Assembly: GCA_001600055.1 (NCBI GenBank)
Contig: BCIV01000013.1
Span: 1-64,000, forward strand
DNA from: Filobasidium wieringae
Taxonomy: Eukaryota > Basidiomycota > Tremellomycetes > Filobasidiales > Filobasidiaceae
Length of the DNA: 64,000 nt
Direction of reading: 5' to 3'
The position numbers and the translations under genes were made by a program. Under the pieces are notes generated by a model, which made no database searches, was not told the DNA's origin, and saw only the letters and a program-made list of their open reading frames with translations. This document shows positions 11,201 through 21,693 of the stretch, piece by piece. Position 1 is the first letter of the stretch, and the number at the start of each line of letters is the position of its first letter.

Positions 11201-13630
11201 TCGTTTGCATCAACACCTTGATTTCGACGTAATGAGACTCGGCGTTCCCCGCCCGCTCTTCGTCAGCTACATCCTCGTCCGACTGCATCTCTGCGTCACT
11301 TTCTTCTTCCTGGACGTCATCCTCTGCCAAATTACGTCCTCGACGGTTGGGTGCTTTGCGAGTTTTCTTGACAACCGATCGTTTCCCTTTGTTAGATGTC
11401 GTTGGTCCTTGTTGTAGTTGCTGTTCTTCCTCGGCGATCTCCTTTTCCAACTCCGAGACGTCTTCGTCACACCAATTCTTGACAAGCACGGCGATAGCCT
11501 TACGTATCCTGACGTCTCGATCGAAGAGAAGACAACCCAAAGCAAGCTTCTTGCCCTCATCGGCATCGTTCAAGTCGCCCGACAGGTCCAGCGCTACCAG
11601 TACTCTGATGGCCTCTGTACGTACTGACACGTTGATGTCCCTGACAGCCATCTCCATTATCCTTGGGATGGCTCTGGTGGTGAATGTCCGTATGGAAGAC
11701 ATGTAGCCGTTGTGAGAGTATAATGGCGCCAGAGCTCGGATAGCTTCCAGGCGCGTGTGATGATCCTGATGTAGGGATTGCAACAGTGATCAGCGATCGC
11801 AAAGACATTTCCGTCTCAAGCGTGGCTCGCCTCATCTGTCAAAGCCCAATCTACATATCGTAGATGTTCCGTTGTGACGAATTTGTCTGGATTGGCTTTC
11901 ATCCATTTCGCCAGGATGTTCAGGCAATCCGCTCGGATGAGTGGATCTTTATCCCGATACCGATGAACGAAGACTCTACGAATCTTGCATCGCATCAGTC
12001 ACAGCCCGCTTGACGTTATCTCACGGCACGTACCCGTTTTCGATATCCGCTAGGTATTCATCCAATATCTCTGATTTTTCCTCACCATCCGCGATCTGAG
12101 CATCAAACGCCTTGACCTTGCCCGAGTTCGCCTTCCTCGCCTTGCCCTGTTTCCCGAGTTCGATCTCTTTTCCCTTTTCTGCCGTCTTGACAGATTCTCT
12201 CAACCCCTTTGCGACTCGACAAATACCGACCCCAAGCCAGAGGGAGATGAATGTGGCGGTATGCCGTATACCACGGAATGGCGACATGGTCATCGGATTC
12301 AGCCAAGTAAGGAGCAATTGTATGACCGGCGTAGTAGGTCCCGAATCGGGTGGGGCAGTAGATTGGGTGACGTAAAGAAGGGGGGTATTGCTTAGTTGTT
12401 CGATCAGCGTGGTGAGGAATTGGGGCAGATTGTTGTGAATCGATTTAAAAGCTTTAGCTTTTGATATCAGCGGGTAGAGAGGAGTCTTTGGAGCGGGCAG
12501 CGTCAGCCAAGTGTCGGTTGAGCGAAGGGTTCTCACTCGCCTCTTTCGTTTCTTGGAGTTCGGTATGCACATCATCGATACGATCCGGCACAGCATCGAT
12601 ATCATCGGCGACGTCGGGAGTGATCTCGTTGCTCAATCCACATGTCTATAGTCATTAGTCGGTCAGTCGGTGTCCCATAGATATCCGCAATCGCCATAGA
12701 CTTGCTCTCCAGATAAACGCCACCAATTCAGCCAGATACGCCTTTTCCTCTTCCCGATCTTCCTCGTTTGAACCGCCCGTTGCCTGGAATGCCAACAGCC
12801 AGTCCTCCAAAGTCGATTGTATTGGTGTCTGGGGGTTGAGTAGGGCATCTGAAAGGCTTCTCTCAGCATGCATGTGCCGCTGAACAGTCGGTACAACTCA
12901 CTGAACAATCCATTGTCGTCCGCAATCTCCATATCTCCATGTTCAACCAGAGTCACTTTCGTCTTGTTCTTTTTGGTAGAAGACTTTCTTTGACTTTTCG
13001 TCTTGGCATCTGGTACTCGTTTGAGTTTGACGCTTTGTTTGCCTGTGATCGATTTCTTGACCGGTGTCTTCCTGGGCGTGTTTTTGCTTTTATTGGGTCG
13101 AAAGTCTTCTTCCTCTCCATCTTGATCTTCATCTTCCTCCTCATCATCGTCCTCGTCTACATCCATTTCGTCGTCTTCCTCGTCCGATTCGGCTACCGGA
13201 GAGGGAACGGGGACCTTGGATTTGGCAGCACGAGGAGCTCGAGTAGATTGCGTAACCGCGACTTCGATTTCGGACATCTCGGAAAGATCTGACTGGAATG
13301 CGATACCCAGAAGATTGAGCAGGATGTTCCGGTTGAATATTTCGAAAATATAGAGTCAAGGGCACAGAGACGATACGTGAGTCGGATTGAAAAAGACCAG
13401 ATGATCGACTTCATCAACATTCATGCACACGGACAAACAACCCTAAGCAGACTTACCTCATCGTCGTCGATAGCAGTCACGGCCTGCTTCTTGGCTACGA
13501 CGAAGTCACGTATCGGCAAAAGACGTCTTGGTATAGACAAGGGGATCATACCTGTATCTTTCCTAGGTGGAACCACGGCTTGCGGAGCGTTCCTCTTTGG
13601 CCTGGCGTTCCGACGACCTTCGTCCGACAT
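8270..13630 (-). CDS. SCC3: Cohesin subunit SCC3/stromalin (STAG family)
   Basis: SCC3 is the HEAT-repeat subunit that binds the Scc1 kleisin and loads and stabilises cohesin on DNA. The ATG at 13630 opens a basic N-terminus (MSDEGRRNARPKRN), followed by an acidic linker and a basic stretch around 13000-13200. The STAG core follows (QTPIQSTLEDWL, then PMTMSPFRGIRHTATFISLW, then VHRYRDKDPLIRADCL). Further HEAT-like blocks such as TRLEAIRALAPLY and VRTEAIRVLVALD come next, an acidic linker near 11300, and a long C-terminal region. The last exon (to 8270) has an acidic tail ending in a Lys/Arg-rich stretch. Many short introns interrupt the gene, and I did not fix every junction. Both termini are low-complexity and typical of nuclear scaffold proteins. 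No disruption is seen. Confidence 0.85.
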
Positions 13631-14801
13631 GGGGGATGGGACGGTATCGATAGCGAGTGATCAGAGGGGCAATACGGTGATACGTTATTAAGACTTTGTA
13701 CTGCTCAAGGTGCTCAGGGTGAATGGGGCAGGAGGGTGTCGAATATGGTGAAGTGTTTAGGAGTGCGAGGCCCGAGGATGATTCATTTCGCTCAACAACA
13801 AACGAACGAGACTCGAATCCTCGATAGAAACGCGTCGCGTTATTCCTCGATTTCATTTCGAACGCGATCATGTAGCTTGTGGAAATTAAAAATCATCGAG
13901 CAGTGGGCGATTTGGGCAAGTGGTATAATCCTAACGAGTACAACATCCGGCACGGACAAGCCGAGTCAATGCACGTGATGAGGAGGGGGACTTGGAAGGA
14001 GGGATCGGTCATGCGTCGATGTTTATACGAGAGGCGATCGCAATTACAAATTGTACAAAAGAAATGTATCTCCCGCTCGCCGGTTTCCTCTCTACGATGC
14101 TCCTCTTGCGAGAAACTATCCCGTTCGTAAAAGAACGCAAGAGCAAACCAACCAAACCCTCTTCGATGCAAACGACTAGTAAGGAAGCTTGATCGAAGAG
14201 CGGGCGAGCGTGGTGATCGATCCGACGCCCACAAGGGACGCCGGGGTGATTCTAGCCATCGTTTCCCCGATCCGCAATACGCCATGGGTTAAAGCGTGCG
14301 CCGTGAATAGACAATGGCATCTTGTTGTTGTGGTAGCGATATGTCGATGTGAAGAGGAATGGTCTTATCAACTGATGGTGGGTCGCGGGTCACGAGAGAT
14401 GCGGAAGACATTCAACCCTGCTGTGACGGGAGGAGTATTGCTACCGGCTGACAGCTCAGGTACCTGCTCTGAGCCATATTATTGTCGATTTAAAAGTCAG
14501 TAGTCAACTTAGCAATGAACAGGAGACATTCTGATCCAAACATGGCGATACGGATTGTCCAAACTTTTGCGTGTTTATATACTCGTCGTGTAGAATCTCG
14601 CTTTCTCACGCGATGGCACATTAGTCATGAGACTCGGCGTGAGCCATCATGACCTACTCTGAATCTCGAACTCGACACCTCTTGCTCACAATTGCTCATT
14701 TGCTCAACCTCGACCGTCTCTGGCAGATCCTCGTCAAGGCTGCAGTAATTCAGGCATCCTCCCTGCATTTGGTTCGTATATCTAAAGGTACCCGATCCAT
14801 T
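13631..14801. other. Divergent intergenic region between SCC3 and CLF1
   Basis: About 1.2 kb separate two divergently transcribed nuclear genes. It is expected to hold both promoters. Open frames in it are short, lack good starts and resemble nothing known, so I support no gene. Confidence 0.5.
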
Positions 14802-17623
14802 ATGGCGACCCCTCAAGTCAGGTCTAACCGGGCTCCTATGGTCAAAAACAGGGTAAGCAATTACCATACACAATGATTTCAATATCGAACCCATTACTGA
14901 TATGATTGTCATTTCGCTATAACCATAGGCCCCGGCAAAGATTCAGGTGAGATGCCCATTCTTCTACTATGCATTTCATACCAGACGCTCAACTGTCTCG
15001 CTATACCTTACAGATCACTGCCGAACAACTCCTCCGAGAAGCTCAAGAACGTCAAGAACCCGCATTCCGAGCTCCTGGACAGAACATTTCCGACCTCGAA
15101 GAACTGACCGAATACCAAGGCAGAAAACGAAAGGAATTTGAGGAACGAATCCGATATTCTCGATCAGCCTTGCGGGAATGGATGAAATATGCTCAATGGG
15201 AAGCCAGTCAGAACGAGTTCGAGAGGAGCCGAAGCGTGTTCGAACGAGCTTTGGACGTGGACGCTAGGGCGGTAGAGCTATGGGAAAGATATGCAGAGAC
15301 AGAGCTCAAAGCGAGGAACGTCAATCATGCTAGAAACATTTACGATCGTGCCGTCACCCTCTTACCTCGAGTCGACACCCTCTGGTACAAATACGTCTAC
15401 CTCGAGGAACTACTTCTCAACGTTCCTGGAGCTCGCCAAGTATTCGAAAGATGGATGACTTGGGAACCAGACGACAAGGCTTGGCAAGCATACATCAAGT
15501 TGGAGGAACGGTACGATGAGAAAGATCGAGCTTCGGCTTTACACGAACGATGGATCGCTTGTCGTCCCATCCCCAAGAACTGGGTCATCTGGGCAAAGTA
15601 CGAAGAGGATAGGGGAGAGATCGACAAGGCCAGGGAAGTCTTTCAAACCGCTCTAGAGTTCTTTGGGGATGGAGAGGATGATGTCGAAAAGGCTCAGGGT
15701 GTGTTTGGAGCGTTCGCCAGGATGGAAACCAGGTTGAGGGAATGCGAAAGAGCTCGAACGATTTACAAGGTCAGCCCCTTTTTCAGATATGATGTATGAC
15801 ACAGAACATGACTGACATCCCGAAACAGTACGCTCTAGCACGGCTTCCGAGGTCCAAATCTGCCAACTTGTACACCTCGTATACCCGTTTTGAGAAACAA
15901 CGTATGTACTAAGGATCCATTCGCACCCGCTCGCGATGTCAAGCTGATTCACTTCCTTGATCTGAATTACAGACGGGGACCGAACCGGTGTAGAGCTCAC
16001 CGTCTTGGGGAAACGACGAATACAGTACGAGGAGGAACTGGCCCACGATCCTATGAACTACGATGCCTGGTTCTCCCTCGCTCGATTAGAAGAGGACGCT
16101 TATCGAGCTGATCGGGACGAGAGTGATGATGGGGTCGGGAGCGGACCAGGGAGGGTCCGGGAGACGTACGAGAGGGCGGTAGCCAATGTACCACCCGCGA
16201 CCGAGAAGAGATTCTGGAGGAGGTATATCGTGAGTGGCCGTTCTTTGACCATGGGGCAAGGTCGTCACTGATCATGTTGTCGATACGACTCGTCTTGGAC
16301 TCAGTATCGTAAGCGATCGCTTTTACTGTTGGTGAATGTGAACGTGAACCGCCAAGGCTGACAACACTCCCCATCCTCCAGTATGGCTGCAATACGCTGC
16401 TTTCGAGGAGATCGAAACGGAAGATTATGATAGGTGCAGAGATGTATACAAGGCTGCCATCAAGCTGGTTCCTCACAAGCAATTCACGTTCGCCAAGGTG
16501 TGTCGAACTCGCGTGCTCTCTTGCGATACCGATGCTGAACATATCCTGCCTCGCAGCTCTGGGCATCTTATGCCGCTTTCGAGATCCGTCGACTAGACAT
16601 TGTGGCCGCGCGCAAGGTCTTTGGTGCTGCGATAGGTATCTGCCCCAAACCGAAGCTGTTTGTTCGATACATCGAGATGGAGATTCAGTTGAGAGAGTTT
16701 GATCGATGTCGAACGTTGTATCAGAAGTTCTTGGAGGTACGTCGGAGCCGTTAAAACGAGGTGAGTAGAATACTAACTGTATTTCCATTGCCGCAGTTCG
16801 ACCCATCGCTTGGACAAGCTTGGATCCAATGGACCGAGCTGGAAACCTCTTTGGGCGATATCGAACGGGCTCGTGGTATCTTTGAACTGGCCGTCCAGCA
16901 AGCTCTCGACATGCCCGAGCTCGTTTGGAAAGCCTTTATCGACTTTGAAGCCGGTCAGGCCGAGAGGGAGAGGACGAGGGTGTTGTATGAGAGGCTGTTG
17001 GAGCGAACCGCCCACGTCAAGGTGTACATTTCGTACGCCCTCATGGAAGCCTCCAAGATCGGTTCCGTGGACGAGGAAGACGAGGCGGATGCCGATACCG
17101 CGCAGGTCGAAGCGGATCTCGAGGGAGACGCCGGGGATTCGGAAAAGGCGAGGGCGGTGTTCGAGAGAGGATACAAGGCGCTCAAGGATCGAGGCGAGAA
17201 GGAGGATGTGAGTCGTCTGTTCGGTTTTCGGGTCGACCGGGCACTCATCCTATACGTTTTGCAGCGTGTGGTACTGCTCGAGGCATGGAAAAAGTTCGAA
17301 GAGGAGCAAGGTACCGCGGACGACGTTCAGAAGGTTCAGACGATGATGCCAAAGGTCATGAAGAAATGGCGTCCGGCCGAAGATGGAAGAGATTTGGAAG
17401 AATGTGAGTGCCCGATCGGATCGATGTCAGTCGATCGGACAGCTCATTCCGATTCGACTTTGCAGATTGGGACATGGTGTTTGCGGACGACGAAAAGGAG
17501 GCGAACCCGGCGAGCTTCAAGTTCTTCCAGGCGGCTCAGGAATGGAGCAAGAACAAGGCAAACTTGGGATTGGATGATGACAGTGATGATAGCGATGAGA
17601 GCGATGAGGACGAGGATGAGTGA
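14802..17623 (+). CDS. CLF1: Pre-mRNA splicing factor CLF1/SYF3 (crooked-neck, HAT repeats)
   Basis: CLF1 is a scaffold of the NineTeen (Prp19) complex that acts during spliceosome assembly and activation. The ATG at 14802 gives [17 protein letters not shown], then an 18-nt micro-exon (14929-14946, APAKIQ), then [14 protein letters not shown] from 15014. Successive HAT repeats follow, visible as W..Y...E and ERAL/F.RW motifs ([50 protein letters not shown] and others). The protein ends in an acidic Ser/Asp/Glu tail at 17623. Several further GT-AG introns interrupt the second half. The order and length match the fungal orthologues. It is divergently arranged with SCC3. Confidence is high for identity, moderate for each splice site. 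Confidence 0.9.
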
Positions 17624-18645
17624 ATTGCTGGAATGGTTGTATAATGGACGGCCGGTATGCATAATGAGTGATTCTGAGAGTGTCATGCGGGTGGAGAGAT
17701 GGGTCCTCTCGTTTAGATCACCGTTTGACTGAAGATGCGTGCAAACAGAGTCAAGAAGCTCTACGAAGCAACGGTCGTTTGTGCGATACGACGATGACGC
17801 GATGCCCTCCTTTGATGTAATCGGAGAAGCCGACCGTCGAATTGACTATACTGAACTACTCTAGCAGAGAACGGATGATCTTTCATCACTCAGGAGGTTT
17901 AGGATGTCGCGATATCACCCGTAACAGATTCACAGCTTTCAATATGAACTCTTCGGAACTCTCGGGCTTCGTTTCTACCTCAAACCCACTTGGCTCTCCA
18001 CCGACTTCGTCCTGCTCAACGGCTCAATTCAGCATACAGATTGAGAACGCCGGCAAAACGTACGACCCATCATCGACGTTGCCTCGAACGATTACGTTTA
18101 ACGGGGTCGGGTTCCCGGATCACTCCGCGCCGTTCGAGACGATCGTCATTCCCCACAGGCTCGCACTTACGCCTGAACGAATAATAGCAGTCGAGAATGA
18201 AACCAAGGTGTAGGACGAGGAGAGGTTATCGGGCCAGACGTACTTTCCGTTGGGCTTCGGGGTGAACTGGTTGATCGTTGTGAGGTACGAAGTGGGGGCT
18301 AGTATCACTGAAGGGGAACGAGCTCGTTGTGAGGAAGCGATCGAGTTGACGCTCCGAGAACGTGGGCTCGAGCGTGTGAAGAAGCATATCAGCTTGTAAT
18401 GGAGAAAGATGGAGGACAAGGTGTTTGAACAGGTCCAAGGTATTCTTGTACGAGCTTGCGCGGTTGTCGCTGGAGAAATCGTAATTTTGCTGTTGACCTG
18501 GCGACGCTGAGACGAGTCTAGCGCGCCGTTCGAACGCAATGAAACGCGGGCTATTTATCGGTGATGACGTTGGTTTCGAGTGGAGGTCAGGTGGAGGTGA
18601 TCCCAAGTGAACAGGGAGTCGAAGATGCGGCGTCGCTGTGAATTC
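17624..18645. other. Intergenic region with two weak overlapping ORF candidates
   Basis: A plus-strand frame from the ATG at 17944 to 18213 encodes 89 aa and contains TITFNGVGFPDHSAPFET. A minus-strand frame across about 18540-18226 encodes a plausible stretch with SSYKNTLDLFKHLVLHLS. They lie back to back and at most one is likely real. Neither has a recognised relative. The minus candidate has no good ATG at its beginning, and the plus candidate has only a loose TATA-like word. The region also holds the CLF1 3' end. Confidence 0.25.
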
Positions 18646-18653
18646 TATATAAA
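18646..18653 (+). promoter_or_regulatory. TATA box of the AAD-type reductase gene
   Basis: TATATAAA lies 182 bp before the ATG at 18828. Transcription would then begin about 30 bp downstream, so the leader would contain the AC and AACCAC repeats. This placement is inferred from the sequence only. Confidence 0.6.
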
Positions 18654-18704
18654 CACGCAAACGTCCTCTCTTCTCTCTTCCTCGATAGTCTTCACATTCG
18701 CCAC

Positions 18705-18819
18705 CCACACACACACATACTCACACAACCACAACCACAACCACAACCACAACCACAACCACAACCACAACCACAACCACAACCACAACCACAACCACAA
18801 CCACAACCACAACCACAAC
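18705..18819 (+). repeat. (AC)n followed by an (AACCAC)n hexanucleotide microsatellite
   Basis: A short CA-rich tract leads into about 15-16 near-perfect copies of AACCAC (about 18727-18819), ending nine bases before the ATG at 18828. Its length should vary between strains. It has no G or T, so the leader RNA would be unstructured. Long His-Asn or Leu-Trp frames through it are artefacts of the repeat. Confidence 0.9.
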
Positions 18820-18827
18820 ACCACACC

Positions 18828-20159
18828 ATGTCTTCCATCTTCCAACCCGCACCCGCTCCCAAGACTCCCCTCGGCTACCGTCGTCTCCTCTCGCCATCAG
18901 CAGGTATCAGAGTCTCCCCTCTATGTCTCGGAGGAATGTCTCTCGGTGAACAATGGGGTTCCTTCGTAGGAGAGATCACCAAGCCTCAAGCATTCGAGCT
19001 CTTGGACGCGTTCTACGAAGCAGGAGGTAACTTTATCGACGTCGCCAACCTGTACCATTTCGGGGATTCCGAACGTTGGGTCGGAGAGTGGATGAAGGAG
19101 AGGGATAACAGGGACAAGATCGTACTCGCTACCAAGTATTCCGGATGGAACGATGGTAGCGAGAAGGATATCAACTCCATGGGGAACCATACCAAGAGTA
19201 TGGCCCTGACCGTCAGGGACAGTTTGAAGAGGTTACAAACCGACTACATAGACATCTTTTACGTTCATTTCTGGTCAGTTCCCTTCTTATGTCAACCTCC
19301 TGAACTATATCTAAAGCTATACCTTATCGATCGCTCAGGGAATACACGACCTCGGTAGAAGAAGTCATGCGAGGTCTTCAACGACACGTCATGTCCGGTG
19401 AAATCCTATATCCAGCCGTATCCGACACTCCCGCCTGGATCGTAAGCAAAGCCAACGCTTATGCGAGGCAACACGGGTATTCCCCCTTTGTCCTCTATCA
19501 AGGATTGTGGAACTTGAGCAAGCGAGATTTGGAGAGGGAAGTCATCCGTGAGTCCGTCCTATCGTGTCCCGCCCATCCTCCATGCTCACCTTCACCCCCC
19601 TTACCTGCCTGTCCACCTTCCAGCAATGATCCGATCGGAGGGAATGGGTCTAGCACCCTGGGGAGTCATCGGTCAAGGGAAATTCATGTCCCCCGCCCAA
19701 ATCAAGCAGCGCAAGGAATCCAACGAGAAACTACGTGGGGATCAGAGCGAGAACGATATCAAGATCAGTGAGGCTTTGGGAAAGATCGGGGAGGAAGTTG
19801 GAGGGAGCGTTACCAGCGTTGCGATCGCTTGGGCCATGAAGAAGACGCCTTATGTCTTCCCTATCAGTGAGTGGTACTCCACCTTAGACACACCGTCTCT
19901 TCCCCTACTGACCGCCCCCCTTGCACCTGCAGTCGGAGGACGCAAGATCGAGCATCTAAAGGATAACATCAAAGCCCTCGAACTCAAGCTGACCGACGAA
20001 CACATGAAGACTCTAGAACAGATCGTCCCGTTCGACATCGGATTCCCTGCCGCTCATTTCGGACAAGATCCTCATTACACCGGAGAGACTCAGAACAATT
20101 TGATCAAGGCTTCCGCTCAGATGCAGTGGGTCTTGGATCCCAAGTCTGTCAGCGCTTAG
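18828..20159 (+). CDS. Aryl-alcohol dehydrogenase-type aldo/keto reductase (AKR9, AAD14-like)
   Basis: ATG at 18828 directly after the AACCAC repeat. Exons join to a protein with the AKR9 pattern: GYRRLLSPSAGIRVSPLCLG, GGNFIDVANLYHFGDSE (catalytic Asp and Tyr), LATKYSG (Lys), YIDIFYVHFWE (His), then MGLAPWGVIGQGKF and FPIIGGRKIEHLKDNIKAL for NADP binding, ending at 20159. Three short introns lie at about 19275-19340, 19547-19624 and 19868-19932. Fungal relatives include yeast aryl-alcohol dehydrogenases and norsolorinate reductase-like enzymes, which reduce aromatic aldehydes or other carbonyls. The substrate cannot be told. A TATA box at 18646 and an unstructured leader suggest good expression. 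Confidence 0.85.
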
Positions 20160-20291
20160 GTCGGAGCATGAGATGGGTGGCGTAGTGTATTGGACAAGGA
20201 AATAAAGAAGAAAAAAACCCCCGTTGTGATTTGTTGTGGTTGTGAAAATTAAGATCCAATACAGTGTTTTGTTATTTCGCTCTCCTGGGTC

Positions 20292-21490
20292 TCACGAACT
20301 CTTCGTCACCCGGTCAAGCCAAGGGGTAAGCAAACTGACGAAACCCTCCGGGTTCTCTTCCGGGATCCAGTGTGAGCTATCGGGGACCAACTCGAAAGTC
20401 ACATCCTCCGCTAGTTCCTTCATCATCCCCTCCGAAAGCTAGCGATACTCGTCATCGACCTCGACCATTCTCGCATCGAACCAGCCCAACTCACCTCGCT
20501 AAGAAAACTCTTCTCCCCTCCAGAGGCCAGGACCGGGATATCTTTCCCTAATTTCCCATGACTGGCGATGTTTCGCTTGACATCCTCGCAGTCCTGTAGG
20601 AACGCACGGTACACCTCGAACCCCGCTTTCATCCGACCCGGACCGGAGAATCGTTTGGTATACTCTTCGAGATCGTCGCGAGTCAGGAAGTCTGGTTTGC
20701 TCGTCTGCAGTCACATCGAGATGGTAAGGAGTTGACGAGTGGTGTCAATTTTTAATGACCTACCAGGCGATCGTAGAAACTCTTGATGTACATCCCTTCT
20801 TTCCCTTCAGTCAACGCTTCAGGCAGATCCGGTGCTGTTGCATACAGGACAGAGGATGAGCTGAATTGCAAGTCCATAGTAATCCTCGGGACTTACCGTT
20901 ATGGAAGAAGAAATGAAAGACTCGTTTATATTTCCATTCATCTTCCGTCACCGAAATATCATACGCTGTAGTTCCAGGTTGGGGACACTCTGCGAAGTTT
21001 TATCGTGAATTGCGAGTCTAGCGAGAGGTTGGGACGGACTGCTCACCTCCAGCATAAAGAGCAATGACGTCTTTCCGGTACCGCAACGCCAGAGCGGTAG
21101 CGACCATACTCCCAATATCGATCCCCACAATGACCGCCTTGTCTATGTTCAGGTTCTCCTTGTATAGGGCATGGATGTCACTGGCCATGGTGAACTTGTC
21201 ATAACCTTTACCATCCCGGGACAAGGAGGATTCACCGGCACCTCGATAATCCGGAGCGATCACAAAGTATCCGGCGCTTGCTATCTTCTCCATGACATGG
21301 CGGTACATGTACCATGTTTGTGGGTATCTGTAAGTCGGCCGATGGATACTCAGGCAACGGAATCACGGTTCGAAATACGTCCTTCTACTTGCCCGTGAAT
21401 CAGGACGACACAGGGGTCCCCGCTCTTGCCCGCCGAAGCGTAATGAAGCTCTACACCAGTGGATACTTTTACAGATCGATGGTCAATCAT
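20292..21490 (-). CDS. Alpha/beta hydrolase, epoxide hydrolase-like
   Basis: ATG at 21490 (MIDHRSVKVSTGVELHYA) and stop at 20292. Short introns separate the exons. The fold motifs are VVLIHG (oxyanion loop), VIAPDYRGAGESS, VGIDIGSMVATALA with Asp in the nucleophile-elbow position, and a C-terminal PDSSHWIPEENPEGF carrying the catalytic His. An Asp nucleophile with this context is typical of epoxide hydrolases and haloalkane dehalogenases rather than esterases. Its elbow reads GIDIG where most relatives have GHDIG. No signal peptide is seen, so it is probably cytosolic. The physiological substrate is unknown. It may be a detoxification enzyme, as is the neighbouring reductase. Confidence 0.8.
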
Positions 21491-21622
21491 GTTGGTCAAG
21501 AAAATGCTGAAGGAGCAGCAAGAGAGCAATCTGAATCGCCCACTTTGACCTCGTCGACGATGACGAATCACACGAAAACGTCATCCTCGACAAACAAAAC
21601 AAACATGCGTAATCTCTCCGGG

Positions 21623-21628
21623 TATATA
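21623..21628 (-). promoter_or_regulatory. TATA box of the alpha/beta hydrolase gene
   Basis: On the minus strand TATATA is centred about 135 bp before the ATG at 21490, in the 200-bp gap after the ceramide synthase stop. Assigned by position only. Confidence 0.5.
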
Positions 21629-21693
21629 AGATACGTTTACACCAATCCCGACCTTCACATGGCTCTGTTCTCGACCTCATCCACCTCTCTCTC

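Noticed and set aside
13893..14285. 130-codon minus-strand frame in the SCC3-CLF1 interval
   Set aside because: No known relative, composition unlike a folded protein, and it occupies a divergent promoter region.
18645..18845. Leu-Trp or His-Asn repeat proteins
   Set aside because: They are translations of the AACCAC microsatellite in different frames and strands.
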